DNA of 64,000 nucleotides from Maridesulfovibrio sp. (GTDB lineage: Bacteria; Desulfobacterota; Desulfovibrionia; Desulfovibrionales; Desulfovibrionaceae). The position numbers were made by a program, and so were the translations under genes. The stretch is from positions 2,050,001 through 2,114,000 of the forward strand of contig NZ_OY780933.1 in assembly GCF_963676065.1 (NCBI RefSeq), read 5' to 3'. Shown here in pieces: positions 28,059 to 37,548 of the stretch (the first letter of the stretch is position 1; every line of letters starts with the position of its first letter). A model generated the notes under the pieces. The model was not told the origin of the DNA and ran no database searches. It worked only from the letters and a program-made list of their open reading frames with translations.

Positions 28059-30554
28059 TTACTTGCCGCATCCGCAGCTTTTACCGCTTTCTTTTTTGCT
28101 GTCATCCTTCTCCTCGTCATCGGAGCCGAATTTTTTGAGTCCTTCTGCGAGGTTTATCAGTTTTGCATCTACCTGACCGTAGATGGAATCTTCGGGATAT
28201 TTACCGTCGCTGTCTTTTTCCCCGGCTGCTGTTCCGGTCAGGATCTCAATTCCCTGCTCGATGTTTTCCACCGACCAGATATGGAATTTGCCTTCACGCA
28301 CGGCCTCCACAACTTCTTTACGGAGCATGAGGTCTTTGACGTTTGGTTCGGGTATCATGACTCCCTGATTACCGGTCAGTCCGGCATGTTTACAGCAGAG
28401 ATAAAATCCTTCAACTTTCTGGTTAACACCGCCGATTGGCTGTACTTCTCCTTTCTGGTTAACAGATCCGGTCACGGCGATATCCTGACGGATGGGAACA
28501 TCCGCAAGGGAGGAGAGCAGGGCGTAAAGCTCGGTGGATGAGGCCGAGTCTCCGTCGATGCCTCCGTAAGATTGTTCAAAAGCGATGCTGGCGGTCAGAG
28601 ATAGCGGTTTATCCTGAGCAAATTGACGGCGCAGGAATCCTGAAAGGATGAACATTCCTTTATTATGGGTCGGGCCGGACATTTCGGCTTCACGCTCAAT
28701 GTTGATTATGCCGCCCTTGCCCATGGCCGTAACGGCGGTAATGCGCGAGGGCTTGCCGAAGGAATAATCGCCCATGGAATATACAGCCAGACCGTTGACC
28801 TGCCCGACTACAGCGCCGTCGGTATCAACGTAAAGGCTGCCGCGGTCTATCATTTCCTGCAAACGTTCTTCAGTCTGGTTTGAACGTTTCCGATGGGCGT
28901 CAAGTGCCTGATCTACATGTTTGGCTTCCACGGCGGTTGAACCGTTGCGGGATGCGTAGTGGCTGGCTTCAGCCAGTAAATCGGCCAGCAGCGGAAACGA
29001 GGTTGTAATTTTTTCCTGTCGTCCGGACATCCTTACTGCCTGCTCGACGATCGCAGCCACGCCGGTCCGGTCAAAGGGCATAAGTTTATCTTTTTCCACC
29101 ACCCGGCTGATGAATTTTGATACGGCATTGATTGCATCGGTATCCCGGTCCATGGAAGTCTCGAAGTCCGCGCGGACCTTGAAAATCTTGGGTACATCAG
29201 GATCATAATGCCGCAGCAGCTGGTAAAGGTACGGAGCACCGAGAACGACCACTTTCACTTCCATATCGATGGGTTCCGGTTTAAGGCCGGTGGAGGATAT
29301 GAAATAGTAGGGATCGAAGGTCTGAATCTCTATTTTTTCTGTTTTCAGGGAACGTTTCAGGGTCGGCCACACTCCCGGTTCAACAATGGCGTCCATGAGA
29401 TTTATAACCAGATAGCCGCCGTTGGCCTTGATAAATGAACCGGCTTTGATCTTGGTAAAATCGGTGCGCCAGCCTCCGTGCCTGTCCATAACCCTTTCGA
29501 TGGAACCGAACAGGTTGCGATAGGTGGGGTACGATTCAAAAATAACCGGAGGACTGCTCTGTTCGGAGTTATCCACCAGCAGATTAACCTGATAAGGATG
29601 AAGTATCGCTTCGGCCTGCGGCGGCATGAACATCATCCCACCTTCTCCTGCGTGCGGCTTTCTGCCTATCATGCGCAGGGAATCAAGGTCATTGCTCATC
29701 TCTTCAAGCATTTCATCAAAATACTTTAAGATTTTTGGGTCAGAGTATTTTTCCTTAAGCGGCGCTATCAGGTCCTGAGCAAGATTCATGAACATGAGCT
29801 TGTCCACGTCTTCACTCTTTTTCTTCACTTCTTTTTGAAGTTTGCGGACCTGCGTGAGTATATTGTCAATTTCTTCCTTAAGATCCTTCTGCCGCTTTTT
29901 GAGTTTTTCAAATTCCTCGCGTGGAAAACGTCCCTTTTCGACCTTTTCTTCAAGTTGAATCATGCGGATGGGTTCGCCGTCCACCAGCGGAACCACATCC
30001 GGACGCTGGAATTGTCCCATCTGCATATTGACGATGACCAGACCGGAATCTTTAACCTTATCTTCCACGCCCTGAAAAAATTCGCGGGTCTGTTTCTCAT
30101 GCATTTCAATTATTTCATTCTTGCGGGCGATATATTCTTGACTTTCAAAAAGCTGCGGAACCTCGCGTTTGATACCTTCGAGGAAATCATGAATCTGTTT
30201 TTTAAAGGCGGCTCCATCACCGGCGGGCATACGGATCAGGACGGGGGATTCGGTTGCTTTGAAATTATTTACGTAGAGCAGGTCGTCCGGGCTTTTATCC
30301 GATTTTGAAAGATCGGTGAGCATCTTTTTTACGGTTGATTGCTTACCGGTATCGGCAGGTCCGGTTACAAAAATGTTGTAACCTTTTAGGGTCATGCCCA
30401 TGCCGAAGCGGAAAGCCTCAACTCCGCGGCACTGGCCTATTATTTCATTATCATGTTCAAGTTCCTCTGTGGTAGTGAATGGCAGCTCTTCGGGGTCCAG
30501 GGTCCATCTCAGATTTTCAAGCGGCAGTTCACGGTCCTTCAGGATGCTGGTCAT
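28059..30554 (-). CDS. Lon-like ATP-dependent protease (S16 family)
   Basis: This 831-aa protein belongs to the AAA-plus Lon-related group that lacks the classical Lon N-domain. The ATPase motif near residue 65 (FVTGPADTGKQSTV) is an altered Walker A. A coiled-coil insert covers about 205-260. The C-terminal S16 protease domain has the catalytic Ser670 (GIDGDSASSTE) and Lys713 (GGVNQKVEG), 43 residues apart as in Lon. The tail ends in Lys/Glu/Asp and a Cys-rich GKSCGCGK that could bind metal. AGGAGA precedes the ATG. It is 20 bases downstream of an hsp20 gene, so both probably act in protein quality control. Confidence 0.9.
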   Translation of the reverse strand: MTSILKDRELPLENLRWTLDPEELPFTTTEELEHDNEIIGQCRGVEAFRFGMGMTLKGYNIFVTGPADTGKQSTVKKMLTDLSKSDKSPDDLLYVNNFKATESPVLIRMPAGDGAAFKKQIHDFLEGIKREVPQLFESQEYIARKNEIIEMHEKQTREFFQGVEDKVKDSGLVIVNMQMGQFQRPDVVPLVDGEPIRMIQLEEKVEKGRFPREEFEKLKKRQKDLKEEIDNILTQVRKLQKEVKKKSEDVDKLMFMNLAQDLIAPLKEKYSDPKILKYFDEMLEEMSNDLDSLRMIGRKPHAGEGGMMFMPPQAEAILHPYQVNLLVDNSEQSSPPVIFESYPTYRNLFGSIERVMDRHGGWRTDFTKIKAGSFIKANGGYLVINLMDAIVEPGVWPTLKRSLKTEKIEIQTFDPYYFISSTGLKPEPIDMEVKVVVLGAPYLYQLLRHYDPDVPKIFKVRADFETSMDRDTDAINAVSKFISRVVEKDKLMPFDRTGVAAIVEQAVRMSGRQEKITTSFPLLADLLAEASHYASRNGSTAVEAKHVDQALDAHRKRSNQTEERLQEMIDRGSLYVDTDGAVVGQVNGLAVYSMGDYSFGKPSRITAVTAMGKGGIINIEREAEMSGPTHNKGMFILSGFLRRQFAQDKPLSLTASIAFEQSYGGIDGDSASSTELYALLSSLADVPIRQDIAVTGSVNQKGEVQPIGGVNQKVEGFYLCCKHAGLTGNQGVMIPEPNVKDLMLRKEVVEAVREGKFHIWSVENIEQGIEILTGTAAGEKDSDGKYPEDSIYGQVDAKLINLAEGLKKFGSDDEEKDDSKKESGKSCGCGK

Positions 30555-30574
30555 GGCGGTCTCCTGTATGGTGA

Positions 30575-30997
30575 CTATTCAGCGGTTATGGAAATAACTT
30601 TTTGCGGCTTAATGATGCATTTATTGAGTACAATTTTCAGTACGCCGTCTTTGAAGGTGGCGGTTACATTCTCCGGGTCCACCCGGCAGGGTAGGGGGAG
30701 TGTTTTCTTAAAATGACTGGACTGCCGGGCGCCTTCAAAGGTGACATTTTTTTCTCCGGAAATGGTCATTGATGTTTCAGTTACTTTGACCTCCAGATCT
30801 TCAGCATGGAATCCGGGCATGGTGGTACTCACCTCAAGGGATTCTCCGATTTCTGTCATATGGGTTTGCGGTGTGCAGTCAATAATCCCGCATACTGAGG
30901 GGATACCGTAATCATGGCAGAGGCTGTTGAAGAGCTTATCCATATCTGTTTTCAGCCTTTCAATTTCCCGGCTTCCCCACGAAGTAAGGTTTGGCAT
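30575..30997 (-). CDS. Small heat-shock protein, Hsp20/alpha-crystallin family
   Basis: This is an ATP-independent holdase that keeps unfolding proteins soluble. The 140-aa chain has the alpha-crystallin domain at about 45-140: GESLEVSTTMPGFHAEDLEVKV, SSHFKKTLPLPCRVDPENVTATFKDGVLKIVL. The short N-arm carries WGSREIERLKTDMDKLFNSL. The usual C-terminal I-x-I anchor is replaced by ISITAE. An AAGGAGA site precedes the ATG. It is the first gene of the hsp20-Lon-like operon (20 bases apart). I see no clear sigma32 promoter or CIRCE element upstream. Confidence 0.93.
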   Translation of the reverse strand: MPNLTSWGSREIERLKTDMDKLFNSLCHDYGIPSVCGIIDCTPQTHMTEIGESLEVSTTMPGFHAEDLEVKVTETSMTISGEKNVTFEGARQSSHFKKTLPLPCRVDPENVTATFKDGVLKIVLNKCIIKPQKVISITAE

Positions 30998-31350
30998 TTG
31001 CAGTCTCCTTGTTAAAAAACAGGTGGGAATTTCAGTTACTTTTAATTTAACACATAGAGAAAAAGGTTAGCAACCGCTTTACAAGGAGAAAGTATAAAAA
31101 GGGTTGTATTTGTAATAACCGGAATATGCGGCTTTAAAAAATAGTTTTTCACAGCAGGATCCTCACATTTTTGACAAAAAAGAACCGGAAGTTCTGTTTT
31201 TGGAACGATACAGTCTTGCATGTTGACGCTTCATGAGCTATTCGATTCATCGCTTCTAATTTTAGAAATGCATGATGGAAGCGTTTTCCGTTATGTCTTT
31301 TTAAAATGTTGCAGGAGCTGAATTTTACATTTTCTTTTTAGGAGTGACGC
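30998..31350. other. Divergent intergenic region between hsp20 and the amino-acid ABC operon
   Basis: The region is 353 bases long and carries the promoters for both directions. The visible structure is an inverted repeat AGAAC-CGGAA-GTTCT at 31181-31195 flanked by A and T runs, which could be a weak hairpin or an operator. No gene or RNA family is recognised. Confidence 0.45.
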
Positions 31351-32142
31351 ATGAAAAGGGTATTAGTAATTCTCATGGTTGCAATGATGCTGGCATTTGC
31401 AACCACAGCAATGGCTGGTGACGGTTCTCTCGAAAAAGTACAGAAAGCCGGTAAACTCACCATCGGTCTTGACGACACATTCGCCCCTATGGGTTTCCGC
31501 AAGGATGACGGAACTCTGGTCGGTTTTGACGTTGATGCCGCTGAAGAAGTTGGTAAACGCCTCGGAATCAAAATTGTTTGGCAGCCCACCGCATGGTCCG
31601 GTGTCATCCACTCCCTGAACGCTAAGAAGTTTGATTGTATCTGGAACGGTATGACCATCACTCCCGAGCGTGAAAAAGCAGTTGCATTCTCCAAGCCTTA
31701 CATCATGGACGGCCAGATCGCTGTTATTTCCATGGGCAACAAGGCTATCAAGGCTCATAAGGATTTCGGCGGCAAAGTTGTTGGCGTACAGAAAGGTTCG
31801 CCTGCTCTTGAGGCTGCAAAATCCCTCAATCCCGCACCTAAAGAAATTCGTCAGTACGACACCAACGTTAAAGCTCTGCTCGACCTTGAATCCGGTCGTC
31901 TGGACGGCGTTGTTGTAGATAACATCGCAGGCCGTTATTCCATGGCCCAGCGTCCCGGTAAATACGTTGCGCTTCCCGGCTATATCACCAGCGAAGCATT
32001 CGGTATCGCTTTCCGTCAGGGCGAAGATTCCCTGCGTGAAGCTGTACAGAAAACCATCGACGCTATGATCGCTGACGGTACCATGGGTAAAATATCCCGC
32101 AAATGGTTCGGTGAAGATGTCACCAACCCCGCTAAATGGTAA
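31351..32142 (+). CDS. Polar amino-acid ABC transporter substrate-binding protein
   Basis: This 263-aa periplasmic protein has a signal peptide (VLVILMVAMMLAFATTAMAG) and the family-3 solute-binding fold: KAGKLTIGLDDTFAPMGFRKDDGTLVGFDVDAAEEVGKRLG, the WNGMTITPEREKAVAFSKPYI segment, and DLESGRLDGVVVDN. It captures a polar amino acid such as cystine, glutamine or arginine; the exact ligand cannot be told. A GGAGT ribosome-binding site precedes the ATG. It is the first gene of a binding protein-permease-ATPase operon, 3 bases before the permease. Confidence 0.93.
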   Translation: MKRVLVILMVAMMLAFATTAMAGDGSLEKVQKAGKLTIGLDDTFAPMGFRKDDGTLVGFDVDAAEEVGKRLGIKIVWQPTAWSGVIHSLNAKKFDCIWNGMTITPEREKAVAFSKPYIMDGQIAVISMGNKAIKAHKDFGGKVVGVQKGSPALEAAKSLNPAPKEIRQYDTNVKALLDLESGRLDGVVVDNIAGRYSMAQRPGKYVALPGYITSEAFGIAFRQGEDSLREAVQKTIDAMIADGTMGKISRKWFGEDVTNPAKW

Positions 32143-32145
32143 GAA

Positions 32146-33180
32146 ATGACTATTAAGAATAATAAACTCTGGAAGAGCGGGGCTTTGGCCTCGCTCTTTC
32201 TGCTGTTTGCACTTTTGATTTTTCCGGCTGCGTCCACCGCAAGTGTGGATGCCGACGCACTGCTTAAGCAGGCCAGTAATGCCCTGACTGTAGGCAAGAT
32301 TGATCAGGCCTGTACCCTGTTTAAACAGGTTCCCGCCCCCGGTCCTAACGGGGATGACGGGCAGTATGTCTATTCCCGCATGCAGTTGGCGCGTATCAGC
32401 TATTCAATGAAAGATCCGGCCAAGGCCCGCTCCTACGCAGAGCAGGTTATCTCCGTATATCCGGATAATGTTGAAGCACAGAATTTCCTGACTTCGCTTG
32501 ACCGCGAAACCAAGCCTCAATGGCAGAAGACTCTTGAAGACTGTAAGCGCTTCATGCCCAATCTGCTGAAAGGGGCTTCCATGACCCTGCTGCTGGTCTT
32601 CTTCACCATGATCGTTTCACCTATCGGCGGTCTTTTTATTGCGCTTGGTAAGATCAGCCGCATGCAGCCGTTCGTTTCCATCAGCTGGTTTATCATCTGG
32701 TTTTTCCGCGGAACCCCGCTTTTGCTGCAGCTCTTTTTTATTTATTACGGTTTGCCTGCGATCGGCATTACGCTTTCTCCGCTGGCTGCGGCACTTATCG
32801 GTCTTGGTATCAACTATTCCGCTTACCTTGCCGAGATCATCAGGGCCGGTATCGAGTCTATTGACGACGGCCAGACAGAAGCCGCAAAAGCTTTGGGCAT
32901 GACTTACGGCCAGACCATGCGACGGGTCATCATTCCGCAGACCTATAAACGGATCATCCCGCCCATTGCCAATGAATTCATCGCGTTGATCAAGGACACA
33001 GCACTTGTTTCCACCATTGCCATGGTTGAGCTTATGCGTGCTGCCGACCAGATGTTCAACGCCTATTTCAATGTAACTGTATTGGTGATGGCCGCTGTCA
33101 TCTATCTTATTTTTACCTCCGTATTCACCTTTCTCTTCGAGAAGATAGAATACAAGGTCGGGGTATACGAGAGACGTTAA
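32146..33180 (+). CDS. Amino-acid ABC permease with an N-terminal periplasmic repeat domain
   Basis: Residues about 135-344 are a complete HisM/GlnP-type permease with the ABC coupling loop (EAAKALGMTYGQTMRRVIIPQ). The chain is unusual in having an added N-terminal part of about 120 residues: a hydrophobic signal/anchor (LASLFLLFALLIFPAAS), then a TPR-like pair of helices (DADALLKQASNALTVGKIDQACTLFKQV; SRMQLARISYSMKDPAKARSYAEQVISVYPDN). Ordinary permeases have no such domain. It may contact the binding protein or another envelope protein. The gene is joined to its neighbours (3 bases upstream, directly abutting the ATPase gene). Confidence 0.92.
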   Translation: MTIKNNKLWKSGALASLFLLFALLIFPAASTASVDADALLKQASNALTVGKIDQACTLFKQVPAPGPNGDDGQYVYSRMQLARISYSMKDPAKARSYAEQVISVYPDNVEAQNFLTSLDRETKPQWQKTLEDCKRFMPNLLKGASMTLLLVFFTMIVSPIGGLFIALGKISRMQPFVSISWFIIWFFRGTPLLLQLFFIYYGLPAIGITLSPLAAALIGLGINYSAYLAEIIRAGIESIDDGQTEAAKALGMTYGQTMRRVIIPQTYKRIIPPIANEFIALIKDTALVSTIAMVELMRAADQMFNAYFNVTVLVMAAVIYLIFTSVFTFLFEKIEYKVGVYERR

Positions 33181-33945
33181 ATGGAATCAATTTTAGAAAT
33201 TAAGAAAGTCGTTAAGCGCTTCGGCAGTCTGACTGCGGTCAACAATATCGACCTCAAGATCAGCCGCGGTGAAAAAGTGGTTATCGTCGGTCCCAGCGGG
33301 TCCGGTAAGTCCACTCTGCTGCGGACTATGAATTTTCTCGAAACCATCGATTCCGGGGAAATCCATTTTGAAGGCAAGCCCTGCGGCTACATCTATTCCG
33401 AGGGTGCTCCGGTGCTTGCGCCACAGAAAAGTCTCTGTGCGCTGAGGTCAGAAATAGGCATGGTTTTTCAGCAGTTCAACCTCTTTCCGCATATGACCGT
33501 TTTACAAAACGTCATGGAAGGGCAGGTTACCGTGCTGGGTAAATCAAAGGATGAAGCCCGCGAAGTCGCGTTGCAGATGCTTGATAAAGTAGGTCTCTCG
33601 GACCGCGCTACCGTTTTTCCGGTAACTCTTTCCGGCGGTCAGAAGCAGCGGGTTGCCATCGCCCGTGCGCTGGCTATGAAACCGAAAATGATGCTCTTTG
33701 ACGAACCTACATCCGCGCTTGACCCTGAGCTTGTCGGGGAGGTCTTCGATACCATTCGTTCACTGGCCGACGATGGCATGACCATGGTCATAGTAACCCA
33801 TAACATGGGCTTTGCGCGTGAGGTTGCCGACACAGTGATCTTTATGGAATCCGGTGATTTTATAGCCAAAGGTTCTCCAAAAGAGTTCTTTTCCGCTGAA
33901 ACCATACATCCGCGAATCAAAGAATTTATGGATAAGCTTTTGTAA
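33181..33945 (+). CDS. Amino-acid ABC transporter ATP-binding protein
   Basis: This 254-aa subunit powers uptake by the permease. It has Walker A GPSGSGKST, the Q-loop region MVFQQFNLFPHMTV, the ABC signature LSGGQKQR, Walker B MMLFDEPTSALDPE, and the switch His in VTHNMG. These match the GlnQ/HisP group for polar amino acids. A short insertion (residues about 60-80, CGYIYSEGAPVLAPQKSL) precedes the Q-loop. The ATG abuts the permease stop with no gap. A terminator follows at 34027-34062. Confidence 0.95.
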   Translation: MESILEIKKVVKRFGSLTAVNNIDLKISRGEKVVIVGPSGSGKSTLLRTMNFLETIDSGEIHFEGKPCGYIYSEGAPVLAPQKSLCALRSEIGMVFQQFNLFPHMTVLQNVMEGQVTVLGKSKDEAREVALQMLDKVGLSDRATVFPVTLSGGQKQRVAIARALAMKPKMMLFDEPTSALDPELVGEVFDTIRSLADDGMTMVIVTHNMGFAREVADTVIFMESGDFIAKGSPKEFFSAETIHPRIKEFMDKLL

Positions 33946-34026
33946 TTTAACAGGCCGGCCCTTTAAACGGGAACAAAACAGCTAAGCCTGTTTATTCGGT
34001 TTGATTATGTTATGATTTTTACAGGT

Positions 34027-34062
34027 CCGTAATATCCTCCGTGATATTACGGTCTTTTTTTT
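34027..34062 (+). terminator. Rho-independent terminator of the ABC operon
   Basis: A 10-bp stem CCGTAATATC/GATATTACGG (34027-34052) is followed by a C and eight T. Confidence 0.88.
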
Positions 34063-34124
34063 GCGGCATTTTGTGGTATTCAGGAACAGTGATTTAAATG
34101 AACACGAACTATAAGGAGCATTCC

Positions 34125-34646
34125 ATGAAATTGAACGGACAGCGCGTTTTGATGTTTATTGATAATGTTTTTGAAGATATGGAGCTGTTGTACCCCTACT
34201 ATCGTTTGATTGAAGAGGGCGCGGAAGTTGTGGTTGCCGGACCGGAATATGGCGAAGTGTATATCGGCAAAAACGGCTACCCTTTTAAATCAACCGCTGC
34301 CATTGCTGACATGAATGCAGGTGATTTTGATATTCTGGTCGTCGCGGGCGGTTTCGCTCCTGATAAATTGCGCCGGGACCCGAAGGTTCTGGAATTGACC
34401 CGCGAGATTAACGAGGCCGGAAAAATTGTGGCTCATATCTGCCACGGGGGATGGATTCCCATTTCTGCAAAGATTATGAGCGGCTATAAGTGTACATCGA
34501 CTCCTGGAATTAAAGACGACCTTGAAAATGCTGGAGCTACGTGGGTAGATGAAGAGGTTGTAGTTGACCGTAATCAGGTATCGTCCCGCAAACCGGATGA
34601 TTTGCCGGCGTTTTGTCGCGAAATAATAAAACTGGCTGCCAAGTAG
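34125..34646 (+). CDS. DJ-1/PfpI family protein
   Basis: This 173-aa protein has the DJ-1/PfpI fold with the nucleophile elbow Cys106 in HICHGGW, the FEDMELLYPYYRLIEEGAEVVVAGP N-terminal strand/helix and a DDLPAFCREI tail. The acid residue near 14-17 (NVFED) fits the family. Members act as glyoxalase/deglycase-like, chaperone or protease-like proteins; a stress-protection role is the safest reading. An AAGGAG site precedes the ATG at 34125; the frame starting at 34098 has no such site. It is monocistronic, ending at a hairpin terminator. Confidence 0.9.
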   Translation: MKLNGQRVLMFIDNVFEDMELLYPYYRLIEEGAEVVVAGPEYGEVYIGKNGYPFKSTAAIADMNAGDFDILVVAGGFAPDKLRRDPKVLELTREINEAGKIVAHICHGGWIPISAKIMSGYKCTSTPGIKDDLENAGATWVDEEVVVDRNQVSSRKPDDLPAFCREIIKLAAK

Positions 34647-34660
34647 CATGCTACCGTAAT

Positions 34661-34696
34661 TTTGAAGGCCGGGAGATTTTGCCCCCGGCCTTCAAA
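34661..34696. terminator. Bidirectional terminator after the DJ-1/PfpI gene
   Basis: A perfect 13-bp stem TTTGAAGGCCGGG/CCCGGCCTTCAAA separates two convergent genes. T runs are short on both sides. Confidence 0.8.
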
Positions 34697-34703
34697 GTAA
34701 TTA

Positions 34704-36260
34704 TTAGTCATCATTGATTTTAAAGAATGAAGTTGTATCCGCTAGACTTTCTGATTGCTCGAACAGTTCTTTGGTTGTAGCTGCTATCTCTTCTGCCGCA
34801 GCGGCATTTTGTTGAATAACATTATCGAGTTGCTGAAGGGCTGCATTAACTTGCGTTGCTCCTTCACTTTGTTCCCGGCTTGCTGCTGCTATTTCCTGTA
34901 CATATTCAGCTGTCTTTTTTATCTCCGGCACCAGTGCTGCCAGCTTTTCCTCGGCGAGATTTGCTACTTTTGAACTGGTGTTAGATATGGTGATTATTTC
35001 GACCGCGGCTTCACCACTGCGCTCTGCCAGCTTACGCACTTCTGATGCTACTACGGCAAATCCTTTACCGTGTTCACCTGCCCGGGCAGCTTCAATGGCT
35101 GCATTTAATGCCAGAAGATTCGTCTGGCGCGCGATATCATCAATTACCAGTATCTTATCAGATATTTCAGTGAGGGCTGAAAGAGCCTGCGACAATGCAA
35201 TGCCGCTTTCTTCTGCATCGCCCGCAGCATTTCGAGCTATGTCCGCAGTTTTATTTGAATTGTTGGCATTTTGATTAATGCTGGAGGTCATTTCTTCCAT
35301 TGTGGATGCAATTTCTTCAATGCTGGAAGCCTGACTGGCGGCACCGTTTGCTAGATTCTCCGCAGCATCCGATAGCTCTTTGCTACCTGTATTTACGGAA
35401 TTTGTAGCACCGGTAACAGTACGAATAACTTCAGTAATGCTATCAACCATTGCATTTAGAGTGTTCTTAACTATTCCGATTTCATCATTACGAACCGCAA
35501 TCAGCCTGCGGCTGAAGTCTCCATCACTCATATTTTTTGTCTGTGCTGTAATTTCATTAAGTGGCTTTGCAACGTTATTGCGTATGAGGCGTATTGCAGC
35601 AACAGAGATGATTCCGAATATTGCCAATGTCCACAAGGATACATCGATAATTGCTGCGGTTGTTCTTTTTTGGGCAGGAGCAAGTGAACTGATAATTTCA
35701 AATGCGCCATGAATCTCGTTAACTTTCCAGCCTTCCTTTATGCCGCCTGTAACATCTTTGCCGCCGGCAGGATCTCCGTGACAATATAAGCATTCTTCAG
35801 TTAATCTGATGGCTTTAAAATATCGAATCTGCCCATCTTCGATGACAGTGGCTTCGTCTTCACCGTTATTTTTCATTTGTTTTAAAATTCTACTTTCCAG
35901 CGGAGTCGGTGCATTCTTAATGTTACGGGGTGATTCTTTAGGAACCCGAAAAGTGTAGTTGGATGTTTTGGCATTTGTCCTGACAACATTGATGGCAGAG
36001 ATTACAGGCACTGCTTCTATTACTTTTTCAGGTGGGATATCTTTGAACGGCATTATAACTCCGTCGTTCAATTTCTTGTTCATTTGTTCCCGTGAAGCTT
36101 CAGCAAGCTGAACTATGGCCCTGCTTTTTTTCAAGATAGCATCTTGCGCTTCTTCTTGAATTGATGAAACCTGCAGGTAGCCCATTATCAGGGCTGTTAT
36201 TGCCGGACCCGCCAGAGCAATAGCGATTGTCTTCGTGCTGATTTTCATGTTCTTAAACAT
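34704..36260 (-). CDS. Chemoreceptor with Tll0287-like haem-type sensor domain
   Basis: This 518-aa methyl-accepting chemotaxis protein has a membrane helix ([18 protein letters not shown]), a periplasmic Tll0287-like (DUF3365) domain at about 40-195, a second helix (about 205-228), HAMP and a signalling domain with the tip [18 protein letters not shown]. The periplasmic domain contains CLYCH at 157-161, a CXXCH c-type haem attachment motif. A redox, oxygen or gas ligand is therefore plausible. GGAGTGAG precedes the ATG. No methylesterase-binding pentapeptide is evident at the C-terminus. Confidence 0.92.
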   Translation of the reverse strand: MFKNMKISTKTIAIALAGPAITALIMGYLQVSSIQEEAQDAILKKSRAIVQLAEASREQMNKKLNDGVIMPFKDIPPEKVIEAVPVISAINVVRTNAKTSNYTFRVPKESPRNIKNAPTPLESRILKQMKNNGEDEATVIEDGQIRYFKAIRLTEECLYCHGDPAGGKDVTGGIKEGWKVNEIHGAFEIISSLAPAQKRTTAAIIDVSLWTLAIFGIISVAAIRLIRNNVAKPLNEITAQTKNMSDGDFSRRLIAVRNDEIGIVKNTLNAMVDSITEVIRTVTGATNSVNTGSKELSDAAENLANGAASQASSIEEIASTMEEMTSSINQNANNSNKTADIARNAAGDAEESGIALSQALSALTEISDKILVIDDIARQTNLLALNAAIEAARAGEHGKGFAVVASEVRKLAERSGEAAVEIITISNTSSKVANLAEEKLAALVPEIKKTAEYVQEIAAASREQSEGATQVNAALQQLDNVIQQNAAAAEEIAATTKELFEQSESLADTTSFFKINDD

Positions 36261-36432
36261 TTCTCACTCCATACTCGGAAAGTGTACGCTAAATGATTTG
36301 TTTCAGATTTAAGTTGTGTTTATTGAATGTATCATCTGTTTTGGCTTTGTTCCATTAATTTTAATTGGTGAACGCTTATATTGAGAAAATGTAGTAGATA
36401 TAGGAGTTGAAGTTTAACCTTCGCTGTTTTAA

Positions 36433-37548
36433 ATGGTTATTAATATGAAATTAATATCAGAATTCTATAGAATCTTTATCCGGCCGGTCGATCCGGGGTT
36501 GTTCATGACCAAGTACGCGATCAAGTCAATCTGCGCCTGTCTGCTGGCTTTGTCGCTGGGCTATATAGTGGGCATGAGCAGTAAGTTCCTGCAATGGTCC
36601 GCTTACGGATCATTGGTGGTGGTTATTTTTCGCGCGGGTAGCACTCTCGCTAAACGCAGAGCCGTAGCCCGTTGGCTGGCGCTGACGGTGATGTGTCTTG
36701 TCCCTGTTTCGACTTTGCTTGGAAACTATCCGGTTGTATTGGAAATTTATCTTTTTTTATTGGCGTTCACGGTTTTCTTTGTGCCGGTATTGGGCGTGGC
36801 TGCCGCAACCGCTTCTACCGGGGTACTTATTATCAATCTGTTGGCGCTGACTTCGCCGGATACTTTTCTAATGGGATTGGAACGTTCCGGGGCAGTCTTT
36901 TTCGGGGCTGCTATTTCTTATATTTTCCTTTTTTATCTCTGGCCGATGAATCCTGAGAAAGTGCTCAATCGGGCCGGATCGGTAGCTCTGACCGATATCG
37001 GCGATTATTTCCGTGCGGTTGCTTCATCCACCGGTAGTAAGGAAGATCTGAAGGAAATTGCTGAAATTCATGAAAGGTCTGTGGAATCCTTGCGCCGCTA
37101 CCGAGGCTTTATGGAAGCCATGAACGTGGATCCGGTAAAAGGTCTTGGCAGCTACGAAGGTCCCTCCGCCTTGTACGCTCTGCTGGTGCGGATGATTGAA
37201 GCTGTGGTCGGGCTGGCAAACAGCCGTCAGTTCGCGGAGCACAGTACTGTTTTCAAGGATATGCGTTTCAAGTTCAGTGATCTTGCCGGCAGAAGTTCCG
37301 TTGCCTTTGATGTTCTGGCGGCGGGTATCTCCACCGGGAAGGGACAGGTAGACCTGCGCGGTCTGGATGAGGGGATTGCGGATCTGGAAAGCGAGCTGCT
37401 TCGTCTGGGTGCCTATAAGCGCGACGATGGTTTGCGCGATGAATTTCTTGAAGCATGGGGCGCAATATACGGTCTGCGCAACCTGAGTACGGAGTTTGCA
37501 GAGATGAGTAAACTCTGCTGCAGGGGAGGTGCGTGCAGTGTTCGCTGA
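36433..37548 (+). CDS. FUSC-type membrane protein, first half
   Basis: This 371-aa protein has about six hydrophobic helices in residues 20-180 (SICACLLALSLGYIVGM, RSGAVFFGAAISYIFLFYLWP) followed by a soluble helical part. The pattern matches the fusaric acid resistance/aromatic acid exporter (FUSC) group, whose usual members have two such halves in one chain. Here a second gene overlapping its end by 11 bases encodes the other half. The start at 36433 lacks a clear ribosome-binding site; an in-frame ATG at 36445 is equally possible. Substrate unknown. Confidence 0.75.
   Translation: MVINMKLISEFYRIFIRPVDPGLFMTKYAIKSICACLLALSLGYIVGMSSKFLQWSAYGSLVVVIFRAGSTLAKRRAVARWLALTVMCLVPVSTLLGNYPVVLEIYLFLLAFTVFFVPVLGVAAATASTGVLIINLLALTSPDTFLMGLERSGAVFFGAAISYIFLFYLWPMNPEKVLNRAGSVALTDIGDYFRAVASSTGSKEDLKEIAEIHERSVESLRRYRGFMEAMNVDPVKGLGSYEGPSALYALLVRMIEAVVGLANSRQFAEHSTVFKDMRFKFSDLAGRSSVAFDVLAAGISTGKGQVDLRGLDEGIADLESELLRLGAYKRDDGLRDEFLEAWGAIYGLRNLSTEFAEMSKLCCRGGACSVR

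Noticed and set aside
31171-31199. Sigma70 promoter starting with TTGACA at 31171
   Set aside because: No acceptable -10 lies at a 16-18 base distance; the following inverted repeat is reported only as an unassigned structure.
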